Of a stretch of DNA of 64,000 nucleotides, positions 1 through 13,385 are shown one piece after another. The stretch is taken from the NCBI RefSeq assembly GCF_000159015.1, contig NZ_DS999543.1, positions 310,001-374,000 of the forward strand, read 5' to 3'. Each line of letters opens with the position of its first letter. Position 1 is the stretch's first letter. Below the pieces are notes generated by a model, which made no database searches, was not told the origin of the DNA, and saw only the letters and a program-made list of their open reading frames with translations. The DNA comes from Gleimia coleocanis DSM 15436. Lineage in GTDB: Bacteria; Actinomycetota; Actinomycetes; Actinomycetales; Actinomycetaceae. A program made the position numbers and the translations under genes.

Positions 1-332
1 TCTGGATCCAGACCAGCTGCGATGTAGTCAGTTAGTAAAGAGAAAACGCGTTCCTTTAAAGGGCCCACGCCATCACGGTCCGTAATCACCTGGTAGTCAG
101 CAATCAGCTGCCAGGTTTCCACGCCACGTTGCTGCAACAGTACGCGGTTACGGATAGTGCCGAAATAGTGGCCTAAATGCAGGTGCCCAGTAGGGCGGTC
201 GCCAGTAAGTACCCGGAAATGAGTTGGATCTTCATCGATTGCACGATCAATTTCGTTAGAGCGTTCTAAAGCTCGTGCGAGGGAAGCAGAATCAGTGCTG
301 CGTTCCATCTTTTCTTCAGCAGTCATATTCAT
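1..332 (-). CDS. trpS: Tryptophanyl-tRNA synthetase, N-terminal part (cut by window edge)
   Basis: Only the first ~110 codons are in the window; the rest lies beyond position 1. The translated N-terminus contains LTGDRPTGHLHLGHYFGT (about residues 43-60), in which HLGH is the class I aminoacyl-tRNA synthetase HIGH signature and GDRPTG is typical of bacterial TrpRS. The enzyme charges tRNA-Trp with tryptophan in the cytoplasm. In-frame ATG codons occur at 332 and 326 on the minus strand; I list the outer one but cannot choose between them. It is divergent from the gene at 393, about 60 bases away. The assignment to TrpRS rests on the motif only, since the KMSKS region is not visible. Confidence 0.85.
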   Translation of the reverse strand, partial: MNMTAEEKMERSTDSASLARALERSNEIDRAIDEDPTHFRVLTGDRPTGHLHLGHYFGTIRNRVLLQQRGVETWQLIADYQVITDRDGVGPLKERVFSLLTDYIAAGLDP

Positions 333-380
333 GGTTTCTAGTTTATCGCACCTCAGAGAACTTTACTTTTCCCTAGGTGT

Positions 381-393
381 TATTATCAGCCTA
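381..393 (+). promoter_or_regulatory. Putative -10 element giving a leaderless transcript
   Basis: TATTAT at 381-386 is followed by a 6-base spacer and then the ATG at 393. Transcription would therefore begin at or next to the start codon. No Shine-Dalgarno sequence precedes the ATG. Leaderless mRNAs are common in Actinobacteria, so this reading is plausible, but no clear -35 box is present. Confidence 0.4.
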
Positions 394-890
394 TGGGAAT
401 GATTGCGAATTATGCTGCTGTAACTGAAGCAGACTATACGGCACTAAAACTTACCGGCAACGATAACTTCGTGGATGACTGCGAAGAACTCTTCGAGGAA
501 GCGCAAGATTTGTTAGACCTGGACAAAAACTGGGATATCTTGCACTTCCTGCTGACAGGCTCAGACTGTAGCGAACCAGACGCTGGTAACCCTCTGAGTG
601 AAGCAATCACTGGGCAGATAACTTTGGATGAAGACGACTACACGGCAGTTATTAACCCTGAACGCGTGGCTAATATTGCGAAAGCCCTAAGTGACTTCGA
701 CATGGATAAAGCCCTGGCAACCTTTACTTTAGAACAGGGTGCGGAAGCTGAACTCTACCCCAATATTTGGGATGGGGATGAGGATTTAGAAGAACTTAAA
801 GAAATCCTTGCCGAAGATTTTGAACGGTTGGTAGAGTTTTACAACCAGAGCGCGGATGCGGGTTTATACGTAATGGTTTCCATCTGGTAG
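393..890 (+). CDS. DUF1877 (YfbM-like) family protein
   Basis: A 165-residue acidic soluble protein with no signal peptide or membrane segment. It begins MGMIANYAAVT, carries a central stretch on opening a domain (NPLSEAITG) and ends GLYVMVSIW, a layout that resembles the YfbM/DUF1877 family of small uncharacterised bacterial proteins. The biochemical role of that family is not known to me. The ATG at 393 is preceded by a -10-like TATTAT and no ribosome binding site, suggesting a leaderless message. The next gene starts 4 bases after the stop codon, so the two are probably cotranscribed. Confidence 0.6.
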   Translation: MGMIANYAAVTEADYTALKLTGNDNFVDDCEELFEEAQDLLDLDKNWDILHFLLTGSDCSEPDAGNPLSEAITGQITLDEDDYTAVINPERVANIAKALSDFDMDKALATFTLEQGAEAELYPNIWDGDEDLEELKEILAEDFERLVEFYNQSADAGLYVMVSIW

Positions 891-894
891 CACC

Positions 895-1872
895 ATGAAA
901 AAACTGATTTTCACAGTTGCCGGCGGAATTTTTGCCTACGGAACCTACGGTAAGTATCGTTACCAGCAGTCGGCACGTAGTTTCCTTTTAGAAAAAGGAA
1001 TGCGAGCTATCGGATATAAGGATCGGATTCGCGTTACTGATCCTGAGTATTTCATGGAAAGTTTTGAACTGCCGCCCTCGGAAGATAAATTCCCAGCCGG
1101 CTTGCTACGTGGCGTATCTTGGCGCGAAATGTGGGTCGGGCAAATGCAGGTGTTTTCTTGGAATGAAATTGGTGAGAAAACACAGAAAGTAGTGGTCTAC
1201 CTGCATGGGGGAGGCTATGTTTCGCGTGCTTCGAAACTGCACTACCTGATGGTAAACCGCGTTGTGAAAGCTACGGGAGCACGTGCAATCTTCCCAACCT
1301 ACGGGCTGGGACCCCAATACAATATCAGCACGGAACTGCTGAAGTTAGTTACACTCTACCGTGAACTAGTGGCAGAACATGGGGCAAAGCAGATTGTCCT
1401 CATGGGAGATTCTGCTGGTGGCGGCCTGGTAATGTCCCTGCTACAGGGCGTTAAAGCAGCTGGCTTAGAAATGCCTGCGCAAGCGATTTTGCTTTCCCCA
1501 TGGGTGAATGCTGCTATGGATCACCCGCAGGCGCCGTTTTATGACACGGTTGAGCCGATGATTCCGCTGGCGGGGCTGTTGCGCGCGGCAAAATGCTGGG
1601 CAGCTCCCGGCATGGCTTTGAATGATCCGCTGATTAGCCCTATCTACCTTAGTGATGCGGAGTTGGAAGGCTTCCCGCGAATCACTAGTTTTGTTGGGTT
1701 ACATGAGATTTTTTATCCAGATATTCGCGATTTTCATAAGCGCCTTAACGAAGCGGGGATTGAAAACCGGCTGATTGTGGCGCCACGCATGATTCACGTT
1801 TACCCGGTTTTCCCAACCCCAGAAGGTCGCGAAGCCGTGCAACAAATCATTACGCTGGTTGAGGAAAAATAA
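895..1872 (+). CDS. Alpha/beta hydrolase, HSL-type esterase
   Basis: A 325-residue alpha/beta-hydrolase of the hormone-sensitive-lipase (alpha/beta hydrolase 3) group, expected to hydrolyse carboxylic esters. The oxyanion-hole motif HGGGY lies near residue 103. The nucleophile elbow GDSAGG places the catalytic serine at residue 173. A late FYPDIRDF supplies a plausible catalytic Asp and HVYPVFP the His. The N-terminus (KKLIFTVAGGIFAYGTYG) is hydrophobic enough to act as a membrane anchor. It follows the DUF1877 gene by 4 bases. A CCGCCCTCGG word lies inside the gene at 1072-1081 and its mirror lies just after the stop at 1877-1886. The natural substrate cannot be told from sequence. Confidence 0.8.
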   Translation: MKKLIFTVAGGIFAYGTYGKYRYQQSARSFLLEKGMRAIGYKDRIRVTDPEYFMESFELPPSEDKFPAGLLRGVSWREMWVGQMQVFSWNEIGEKTQKVVVYLHGGGYVSRASKLHYLMVNRVVKATGARAIFPTYGLGPQYNISTELLKLVTLYRELVAEHGAKQIVLMGDSAGGGLVMSLLQGVKAAGLEMPAQAILLSPWVNAAMDHPQAPFYDTVEPMIPLAGLLRAAKCWAAPGMALNDPLISPIYLSDAELEGFPRITSFVGLHEIFYPDIRDFHKRLNEAGIENRLIVAPRMIHVYPVFPTPEGREAVQQIITLVEEK

Positions 1873-1925
1873 ATTCCCGAGGGCGGAAAATACCACTTTC
1901 CACAGAGTAATAAGGTGTAAAGAAG

Positions 1926-2408
1926 ATGACTGAATCGTTAAAAGCTGAGATTACCCAGTTTCTGGAAACCGTGTACGCGCCAACAGCTGACTACCGAGTG
2001 TTCGTTGACTGCGTTGCAGAAGACAAAACCCTCTACCGTGATGCAGTAGCCTTAAAACACGCGGGGTACTACTTAGAATCCGCGCAGCTTTACATCGAAT
2101 TCATGACCAAACGCCAAAGCCTCTACCTGGAAATGCTTTTGGAACTGTTCAAAACCACGGCAAGTGGGGGAGCTCTTGTTGAAGCTGGACGGGTCTGGCA
2201 GCTAGGCATCCAAGTAGCCGATACGCTTCTTAAAGATGAACAAGACGCGCAGAATGCTTTAACCCAGTTACGGATTCATGGCGCGCGCTTTGCTAATAGT
2301 ATTCACTCTGAGACAGATTTAAGAAACTATTTAATGACTATCTCTGGGAATCCCGCTTACGTGTTGCCCGCAGAATATGTGGAACTAGTCGCCGGTTTCA
2401 CACGCTAG
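1926..2408 (+). CDS. Hypothetical protein, helical, soluble
   Basis: A 160-residue protein that I do not recognise. It is predicted by eye to be mostly alpha-helical, rich in Leu, Ala and Glu, with no transmembrane segment, signal peptide or cysteine pair. It starts at ATG 1926 after an AGGTG/AAGAAG purine-rich stretch. The segment DAVALKHAGYYLESAQLYIE resembles a helix-turn-helix repeat of the TPR kind, which would suggest a protein-binding role, but only one such unit is visible. It lies 53 bases after the esterase gene and 39 bases before an MFS transporter gene on the same strand. Confidence 0.55.
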   Translation: MTESLKAEITQFLETVYAPTADYRVFVDCVAEDKTLYRDAVALKHAGYYLESAQLYIEFMTKRQSLYLEMLLELFKTTASGGALVEAGRVWQLGIQVADTLLKDEQDAQNALTQLRIHGARFANSIHSETDLRNYLMTISGNPAYVLPAEYVELVAGFTR

Positions 2409-2447
2409 GAACGCAGAAAATGCTCCTAATGCCGGTATGCTGAAACG

Positions 2448-3809
2448 ATGCATGAAAAAGTAGACAACCTGGTAGCTACCGAAGAAACAGTAGATAAGGC
2501 GCGCACCTTACCAGAGCACGAACACGCTGTGGGGGTTAAAAGTCCCGCGGAGTTTGAGGAAAAACTGGGAGATGAATCCTTCGCCCTTGGGAACTGGAAA
2601 CGTAACATAGCGCTGTTCCTAAGCGGGCAGGCTATCTCTATGTTCGGTTCAGCCGTTGTTCAATTCGCGGTGATGTGGTACCTGACGTTGGAAACTAAAT
2701 CCGCCTCAATCGTGGCTCTCTACGCGATTTTCGCTTTCGTGCCACAGGGAATCATCAGCCTCTTTGGCGGAACCTTAGCAGACCGCGTGAATCGAAAACT
2801 CCTCATTATTATTCCCGATATCGTAATCGCCACCGCCACACTAATCCTGGCAATCATCATGGCCAGCGGGCGTAGAGACCTATGGATTATCATGTTGGTC
2901 GTCACCGTTCGCTCAATCGGCGCAGGCTTCCAACAGCCCGCAGTAAGTGCCTTAATCCCAAGCATCGTACCCAGCGAACACCTGCTACGCGTAAATGGAA
3001 TCAACGGGACCATGCAAAGCATCATCGGCTTAGCAGCACCAGCAATGGGCGGGTTAATCTACGGTCTCAGTGGGATTGGCGCGACTCTTTGGGTAGACGT
3101 AGTGACTGCAATAATTGGCGTTGTCCTCTTAACTTTTATTCCACTTAACGCCAACCCTGTGGAACGTGAACAAGCTTCATTTTTAAAAGAACTCACCGAA
3201 GGCGTACTCTACACTGCCCGCCACCAGTTCCTGCGCTGGCTAATGACAGTTTATGCAGTTGTATTCGTCCTAATTGTTGCTCCGAGTTTCTTAGTGCCAC
3301 TTTTAGTCACAGAAAGGTTTGGTGAATCAGTTACTAACCTCACCATCGTCGAAATGGTCTTCCACGTGGGCATGATCTTTGGCGGGCTACTGATCGCTAC
3401 AGTACTCGCAAAAGGACACCGCATGAAAATGCTTCTGACGGCGTCTATAGTTTTTGGTTTTCTGGCAGTCTTCATCGCCACTGCAACGAGCGTGTGGATG
3501 ATTTTCGCACTTATGCTGGTTACCGGTTTATTTGTGCCAATTTTTGGTGGACCATCAACCACGGAACTTCAAGAACGTACCGAAGCGGAATACATGGGAC
3601 GCGTCATGTCTCAGGTATCGATTATTTTCACGTTGGGAATGCCATTTGGGATGGCAATTTTCGGGCCACTTTCTGAAGCCTTCGGAGTCGCCGAAGTAAT
3701 CGGCTGGACAGGCGTAATCACCATTGGTTTCGTACTCTTAGCATTCTTTGCCGCTAAAACTGGTCGCGCCGCTTTAGCACAAAAACCAACGGTGTCTACT
3801 GAGAACTAG
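2448..3809 (+). CDS. MFS transporter, macrolide-efflux (MefA/EntS) type
   Basis: A 453-residue major facilitator with about 12 membrane spans starting near residue 50. After the second span it has the family loop motif GGTLADRVNRK (about residues 105-115), and it has the typical pattern of the DHA3-type exporters that include MefA macrolide pumps and siderophore exporters: ALIPSIVP and the NGINGTMQSIIGLAAPAMGG region. The first ~45 residues are hydrophilic and acidic, an extension that many relatives lack. It probably extrudes a drug or metabolite using the proton gradient; the substrate is not predictable. The stop codon is 2 bases from that of the convergent VIT-family gene, with no terminator visible between them. 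Confidence 0.8.
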   Translation: MHEKVDNLVATEETVDKARTLPEHEHAVGVKSPAEFEEKLGDESFALGNWKRNIALFLSGQAISMFGSAVVQFAVMWYLTLETKSASIVALYAIFAFVPQGIISLFGGTLADRVNRKLLIIIPDIVIATATLILAIIMASGRRDLWIIMLVVTVRSIGAGFQQPAVSALIPSIVPSEHLLRVNGINGTMQSIIGLAAPAMGGLIYGLSGIGATLWVDVVTAIIGVVLLTFIPLNANPVEREQASFLKELTEGVLYTARHQFLRWLMTVYAVVFVLIVAPSFLVPLLVTERFGESVTNLTIVEMVFHVGMIFGGLLIATVLAKGHRMKMLLTASIVFGFLAVFIATATSVWMIFALMLVTGLFVPIFGGPSTTELQERTEAEYMGRVMSQVSIIFTLGMPFGMAIFGPLSEAFGVAEVIGWTGVITIGFVLLAFFAAKTGRAALAQKPTVSTEN

Positions 3810-3811
3810 AT

Positions 3812-4630
3812 TCAGACGGAAATGCCGAAGAAATGACCGACCGCGTAGGACAAAATCATTGCTAAAGCGCCACCCACCACCAGGCGAGTAACGGCTTTCC
3901 AACGGTTGGCTTCGCCTAGCCAAGCAGAAATATAACCTGTCAGTCCTAAAGCGAATACCACGGCAACGAAGGTGGCTGCGATACGAATACTTGGGGGAGT
4001 AATCAACATCGTCAGGAATGGAAGTAAAGCCCCGACAACGAAAGCGATAAAACTTGAGTAGGCTGCCGCCCAGGGGGAAGTCAGATCATCGGGGTCAATC
4101 CCGTGTTCAACCGTGAGGTGGGCTTTCACCGGGTCTTTGCGAGACAGCTCTTTAGCAACTTTCGCTGCCGTGGCTGGGGATAGTCCCTGCTGTACCCACA
4201 TTTTTGCTAGGCGTTGTTCTTCCGCCCCAGCAGAGTTTACGAGGGCGGTTTGCTGGCGCTTAACCAGCTCACGCTCAGTGTCTAACTGAGTGGAAACAGA
4301 AACGTATTCGCCTACAGACATGGATAGAGACGCGGCAGCGATACCGGCGATACCGGCTAAAGCGATTGCGGTAGTGTTAGTTGGATCAACTGCTGCTACA
4401 CCAACAACTAAGCCAGAGATAGAGACGATACCGTCGTTAGCGCCTAATACTCCGGCGCGTAACCAATTCAACCGAGAAGCTACAGAGTTCTTTTCTTCCA
4501 GGTTGGTGGCGGTTTCCTCAATGCGCTCTCGGGTGCTGAAGCAAGCCTCGTCAGTCACAATGCTGGACGGTAGGTTCACAAGAGTGGGTACCTGTGAGAA
4601 AGTTAAATCATTGGTGTTTTCTTTAAGCAT
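3812..4630 (-). CDS. VIT1/CCC1-family metal transporter
   Basis: A membrane protein of about 272 residues from ATG 4630. It has the VIT1/CCC1 hallmark LRAGVLGANDGIVS(I)SGLVVGVA in its first span and the following SMSVGEYVSVSTQ(L)D motif, which holds metal-binding residues in plant VIT1. The C-terminal half has three more spans. Family members export or sequester Fe(II) or Mn(II). An upstream extension to 4735 is open but has no family similarity and would overlap the promoter region of the divergent gene, so I chose the ATG at 4630. A CGAGGGCG word lies within the gene at 4240-4247. Confidence 0.85.
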   Translation of the reverse strand: MLKENTNDLTFSQVPTLVNLPSSIVTDEACFSTRERIEETATNLEEKNSVASRLNWLRAGVLGANDGIVSISGLVVGVAAVDPTNTTAIALAGIAGIAAASLSMSVGEYVSVSTQLDTERELVKRQQTALVNSAGAEEQRLAKMWVQQGLSPATAAKVAKELSRKDPVKAHLTVEHGIDPDDLTSPWAAAYSSFIAFVVGALLPFLTMLITPPSIRIAATFVAVVFALGLTGYISAWLGEANRWKAVTRLVVGGALAMILSYAVGHFFGISV

Positions 4631-4780
4631 GTTCCCACTGTAGAGGCATTTAAAATACGCGTCTAGCAAGGGAAGCGTTACCTTAGCATGGTAAGGAAAC
4701 CCTATTTTCCAATGAAAAGTCCCAGTGAAGTGCATCCGCAGGGGTGCAGTATGCCCATTTTAGAAAGTAAAGAGGTAAGT

Positions 4781-6430
4781 ATGCAACGAAACCGACTACT
4801 CGCTTTAGGAACGGCTTTAACGCTTCTTACCTCCTGTTCTATGAGCGAGGATACTAAACCAGTTCTGCCAAAAATTGCTTCTATTACCGCTTCAGAACAA
4901 GCACAGCGTTTTCCACAATATTATGCGCAAGAAATTAAGTGGGAACCCTGCGTAGAAAAACAGCTTCTAACTGAGGATATTAAAGCAGGGTTTGAACAGT
5001 TGCAGATCCCCGTGGAAACGGTTGAATGTGCAACTATTAAAGCCCCACTTAACTGGGAAGCAAAAAATGAAGCGGAAACTGAATCAATAGAACTCGCAGT
5101 CTCACGCATTCACGCGACCCAAGTTCAGCAGCTGAACCATTCGCAGGCAATTTTTACTAACCCAGGTGGTCCAGGTGAATCAGGACGCTTCACCTGGGTT
5201 GAGGCGGTATCCGCTGGCCAGGCGTTGGATGTGCTTGATTCCTTTGATTTGATTGGTTTTGATCCGCGGGGAATCGGCGAATCCACTCCACTTGAGTGTG
5301 AGGTGCCGGCAGATGATAAGGATCTGGGAGAGTTCATTAAAGAGTGCTCTGCTAAGAATCCGATTGCTGCTTATATGGGGACCAGCTCAGTTGCTCGAGA
5401 TATGGAACTTTTACGAGCGCTGTTGAAACTGCCACAACTGGATTATCTGGGTTACTCTTACGGCACGATGTTGGGGGCTACTTACGCAACTATTTTCCCA
5501 GAGAATGCTGGGAAGCTGGTGTTAGATTCGGCTGAAAATGCACAGTGGGCAACCCCTGAGCATGCTTGGAAACAGCAGGTTGCAGTTGCTGATGCGACTC
5601 TTGATTTAGTGAAACAGTGCCAATCTGAGTTCGAGCCTCTAGGATGGGTTGAAAAGTGTCCGTTTGTATCCGTTACGGATTCTGCAACCCAGATCGCCCA
5701 GTTGAATGAGAAGCCGTTGGATGGCGAGGGTGAAAATAAGGTTGATGGAGAGATTCTGCGTGACTATTTAGCGCAGGGACTTTACCAAGCCGACACTGAG
5801 CGGGCGCAGATGTTTAACACTATCGCGGCGGCACTGAGTGGGGATAAAACTGCAGTCGAAACTATTTTTGCTATGGATTACCCGTTTTTAGAGGCGTCTG
5901 TTGCTGAAGAATCCGAGGGCGGTGCGTTTGAGGCTCCCGCTGAAGCTACAGACTCTGAAGATGAAAATGCAGAGGATAAATCCGTAGTTGGGCGTATGAT
6001 CGTTACCTGTCATTCCTTCCCTAAGAAACCAAATTTAAAAGCCGTGAAAAAGGAAATTTCTGTAGATAACAGTAATCCACTGTTAGATACTGAGGCTGGC
6101 TCTACCGCTGTAGAGACAGCTTTAGATACTTCTTGCCTACAGGCAAAGTATGTGGGAACTGATATCAATACGCGTTTTTCTGCTGAAGGTATGAAAACTC
6201 CAGTGCTGGTGATTGGCGTACGCGGAGATCACGCAACCCCATACCAGTACGCCCAGGCGTTAGCTAAAGAACTTGGTAACGCAAAATTGTTGACACTTAA
6301 TGGCCCCGGACATGGCGCAGCATACGTGGGGAAATCTCAATGTGTTGATGCGGTTGTGAATAATTATTTCCTGTCGGGTAAGTTGCCTAAGAAGCTTATC
6401 TGCGAGCCGAACTCGTTGAGTGGTGAATAG
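4781..6430 (+). CDS. Secreted lipoprotein alpha/beta hydrolase, tripeptidyl-aminopeptidase (S33) type
   Basis: A 549-residue exported serine hydrolase of the peptidase S33 / TAP family, common in Actinobacteria, which removes short peptides from N-termini. I chose the ATG at 4781: AGAGG lies 5 bases upstream, and the product then begins with a lipoprotein signal peptide ending in the lipobox LTSC (Cys about 18). An ORF start at 4688 would place 31 unrelated residues ahead of the signal. PGGPGES forms the oxyanion hole, DPRGIGES follows, and GYSYGT holds the nucleophile Ser226. The TAP-like C-terminal domain contains GVRGDHATP and GPGHGA, giving Asp and His. An acidic insert rich in Glu and Asp lies around residues 375-405. 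It is anchored outside the membrane. Confidence 0.8.
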   Translation: MQRNRLLALGTALTLLTSCSMSEDTKPVLPKIASITASEQAQRFPQYYAQEIKWEPCVEKQLLTEDIKAGFEQLQIPVETVECATIKAPLNWEAKNEAETESIELAVSRIHATQVQQLNHSQAIFTNPGGPGESGRFTWVEAVSAGQALDVLDSFDLIGFDPRGIGESTPLECEVPADDKDLGEFIKECSAKNPIAAYMGTSSVARDMELLRALLKLPQLDYLGYSYGTMLGATYATIFPENAGKLVLDSAENAQWATPEHAWKQQVAVADATLDLVKQCQSEFEPLGWVEKCPFVSVTDSATQIAQLNEKPLDGEGENKVDGEILRDYLAQGLYQADTERAQMFNTIAAALSGDKTAVETIFAMDYPFLEASVAEESEGGAFEAPAEATDSEDENAEDKSVVGRMIVTCHSFPKKPNLKAVKKEISVDNSNPLLDTEAGSTAVETALDTSCLQAKYVGTDINTRFSAEGMKTPVLVIGVRGDHATPYQYAQALAKELGNAKLLTLNGPGHGAAYVGKSQCVDAVVNNYFLSGKLPKKLICEPNSLSGE

Positions 6431-6464
6431 GTTGTGTTAGCGCAAGTTTTTCTGTAAGAAGATT

Positions 6465-6508
6465 GCGGGGGCTTCCTCAAGATATCTTGAGGAAGCCCCC
6501 GCTTTTAA
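6465..6508. terminator. Terminator, 38-bp perfect palindrome between convergent genes
   Basis: Positions 6465-6502 are a perfect inverted repeat with no unpaired loop in the DNA, followed by TTTT on the plus strand. It lies between the stop of the S33-type hydrolase gene and the stop of the convergent permease gene, so it can end transcription from both sides, with the better T-run for the plus strand. Confidence 0.85.
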
Positions 6509-6543
6509 CCAGAAGAAACTAGACTAACTAGAAAGTCTTAGCC

Positions 6544-8013
<1,470 letters not shown>

Positions 8014-8072
8014 TTAATCTTGAATGTTGGTTGTGTTAATGAATAGATATTTTCGAGGGCGAAAAATACGGA

Positions 8073-11524
<3,452 letters not shown>

Positions 11525-11586
11525 TCACTGTAATTGGCGTTCTGCGGTGAACGCTTTTGAAACGAGTTCATAAGCTTAACGAGTTG

Positions 11587-11602
11587 CGGAAACCGGTTTC
11601 CG
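11587..11602. promoter_or_regulatory. LacI-family operator (16-bp perfect palindrome)
   Basis: CGGAAACCGGTTTCCG is a perfect palindrome with the central CCGG and flanking AAA/TTT typical of operators bound by LacI/GalR-family proteins. It sits in the 199-base gap between the divergent ebgA and lacI-type genes, 78 bases from the ebgA start and 107 bases from the regulator start. It could repress both. A weaker partial match, TGAAACGAGTTCA, lies about 25-35 bases closer to ebgA. Confidence 0.75.
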
Positions 11603-11708
11603 TTATGACTCTTATTACTTTACAGGAAAAATTATCGCTACACTAGAAAAACAGATAAAAACTTCCAAATACTCTCTCAACACCATTAAAAATGGAGAAA
11701 AATAGGAC

Positions 11709-12713
11709 ATGATGCCCAGAGTTACCATCCAAGACGTAGCTAACCTAGCGAAAGTAACAAAAGGTACGGTATCGCGGGTACTTTCAGGCAAAGGGCAAAT
11801 CAGTAAAGATAAGCAAGAAGCCGTCCTCGCTGCCGTTGAAACCCTAAACTACATTCCCAACCGACGTGCTCGCGCGTTAGCGACAGGTCGAACAGCAGCA
11901 GTTGCTGTCGTCATGACTGAACCAATGGAACACTTCTTCCACGATCCGACTTTCTCCCTTATTCTTAAAGGCATTTACGAAGGAATGGACGGTACAGATT
12001 ACCTGCCGGTACTGTTACATGCCACCGCCCCAGCAGAAGAAAAGAAAATCGCAGATTTAGCTAGTACCGGTTCTTTTGACGCTCTCATTCATCTTTCGCC
12101 CTGGGCTGATCATGGATTATTAGCTTCTTTAGCAACCGCAAAACTACCAGTAGTTTTGTGTGGTTTCCCAGTTGAACGTAGCGCTTACCCAGAGTTTTCG
12201 GTAGTTTATTCTGATGACGTTTTAGGTGCTAAACTCGCAGCTTCGTACTGCCTTTCCCAGGGAGTTAAAAAACCAGTGGTTATTTCTGGTGAGGAAGGAA
12301 ACCCGGCAGCGGAAGACCGCGTAAAAGGTTATCGTGAAGTTTATGCACAACTGCATGAGGAAAACCGAGTACTCTACGGCGGTTGGGCAGAAGCCGATGG
12401 AGCATTAGCTGTCGCGCATCTGAGAGAACAGGGAATAGACTTCGATTGTCTGCTGTGCGGGTCTGACCGAATTGCACGTGGGGCAATTAATTATTTGCTT
12501 TCCGAGGGCGTAAAAATCCCAGCCGGCGTGAAAGTGATTGGCTTCGATGATAACGACACTGCCACCTCTTCGGCTCCGCACATCACCACGGTGGCACAGC
12601 CAATGGTTGAGCAGGGAAAACGTGCCTTCCAAGTTGCTTCAGAAATGGTTGAAGGTGAAGTTGCCGGCTTACATACTTTGGATGTAGTGCTTAAAGAAAG
12701 AGAATCAGCATAA
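11709..12713 (+). CDS. LacI-family transcriptional regulator
   Basis: A 334-residue repressor. The N-terminus VTIQDVANLAKVTKGTVSRVLSG is the LacI helix-turn-helix, followed by the hinge helix NRRARALATGRT that inserts into the minor groove. The rest is a periplasmic-binding-protein-like sensor domain (about residues 62-330), ending with VIGFDDND and TVAQP, the standard C-terminal motif. ATG codons at 11709 and 11712 are both usable; the second gives MPRVT. Its divergence from ebgA and the shared palindrome at 11587 indicate control of beta-galactoside use, probably with a galactoside as inducer. A CCGAGGGCG word occurs in the gene at 12502. Confidence 0.9.
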   Translation: MMPRVTIQDVANLAKVTKGTVSRVLSGKGQISKDKQEAVLAAVETLNYIPNRRARALATGRTAAVAVVMTEPMEHFFHDPTFSLILKGIYEGMDGTDYLPVLLHATAPAEEKKIADLASTGSFDALIHLSPWADHGLLASLATAKLPVVLCGFPVERSAYPEFSVVYSDDVLGAKLAASYCLSQGVKKPVVISGEEGNPAAEDRVKGYREVYAQLHEENRVLYGGWAEADGALAVAHLREQGIDFDCLLCGSDRIARGAINYLLSEGVKIPAGVKVIGFDDNDTATSSAPHITTVAQPMVEQGKRAFQVASEMVEGEVAGLHTLDVVLKERESA

Positions 12714-12775
12714 GCGCAAGTACGCAAACTAAAAGCGTTTTTATGCGCGCGTTTCATTGCTTTATATAGGGGATA

Positions 12776-13279
12776 TCATTTTTTAGCGCCAAGAGGGTGA
12801 TCTGCAGGACGCTCACGGAATGGGAAATTTTCGATTGAATCTACATCGAAACCGAACTGGCTGAAGATTTTTGGGAAGCTCATCAAATGCAATGGCAGCA
12901 TCGCGTTTAGGATTAACGTAGAGATTCGCTTGCTGGAGGGAAGTTACCGTGCAATAAAGCTCAGTTTGCAGATGTCCCGCTATAGGACGAGCAATAACAG
13001 TGATTTCAAAAGGCAGGTGTGCTTTTTCCAGAAACCATAGAAGGGGATAATCTCATCGATAAGATCTTGAATCATTTTGCTTCTGTAGCTTCCTTTAATG
13101 AGGAAGGTTCCCAACCACGCGCCGCCCAGATCCGGGTCGTTTTGTAATGCGGTATTAAGGTCCAGTTTATGTGGCGAGTAGCCTTTGGAAATTAAATGGT
13201 TTGTCGCGATTTGAATAGCTGTTTGTACTGGACAATGAACTATTAGGCGACGTCCCGGCCAGGTTTCAGTAAAAAACAT
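12776..13279 (-). pseudogene. Frameshifted hypothetical gene (two homopolymer shifts)
   Basis: Read from ATG 13279 on the minus strand, the coding frame runs to about 13035, shifts, continues to about 12870, shifts again, and ends at the TGA at 12776-12778. Restored, it would encode about 165 residues beginning MFFTETWPGRRLIVHCPVQT, with DPDLGGAWLGTF and IENFPFRERPADHPLGAKK near the end. The first break fits loss of one base in the AAA run at 13032-13034 (plus strand), the second gain of one base in the T run at 12868-12872. I recognise no family. Either a decayed gene or sequencing errors at homopolymers. It overlaps no other confident gene and is convergent with the LacI-family gene. Confidence 0.65.
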
Positions 13280-13385
13280 GGGTTTTCCTCAGCTAGCAGA
13301 AGCGATACTGACACTTCTTATTCTAGGGGGGAGGAGAAGAGTAGTTTCAAAATGCATAAAATTAGAAACGCAGGATAATAGAAAT

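Noticed and set aside
4631-4735. N-terminal extension of the VIT-family protein
   Set aside because: The 35 extra residues match nothing in the family and would overlap the promoter region of the divergent lipoprotein gene; the ATG at 4630 fits better.
13278-13385. Upstream start for the pyrimidine-dimer-glycosylase-like gene
   Set aside because: The extra 36 residues are unlike the family and overlap the pseudogene start; ATG 13386 has an AGGA site and matches the conserved N-terminus.
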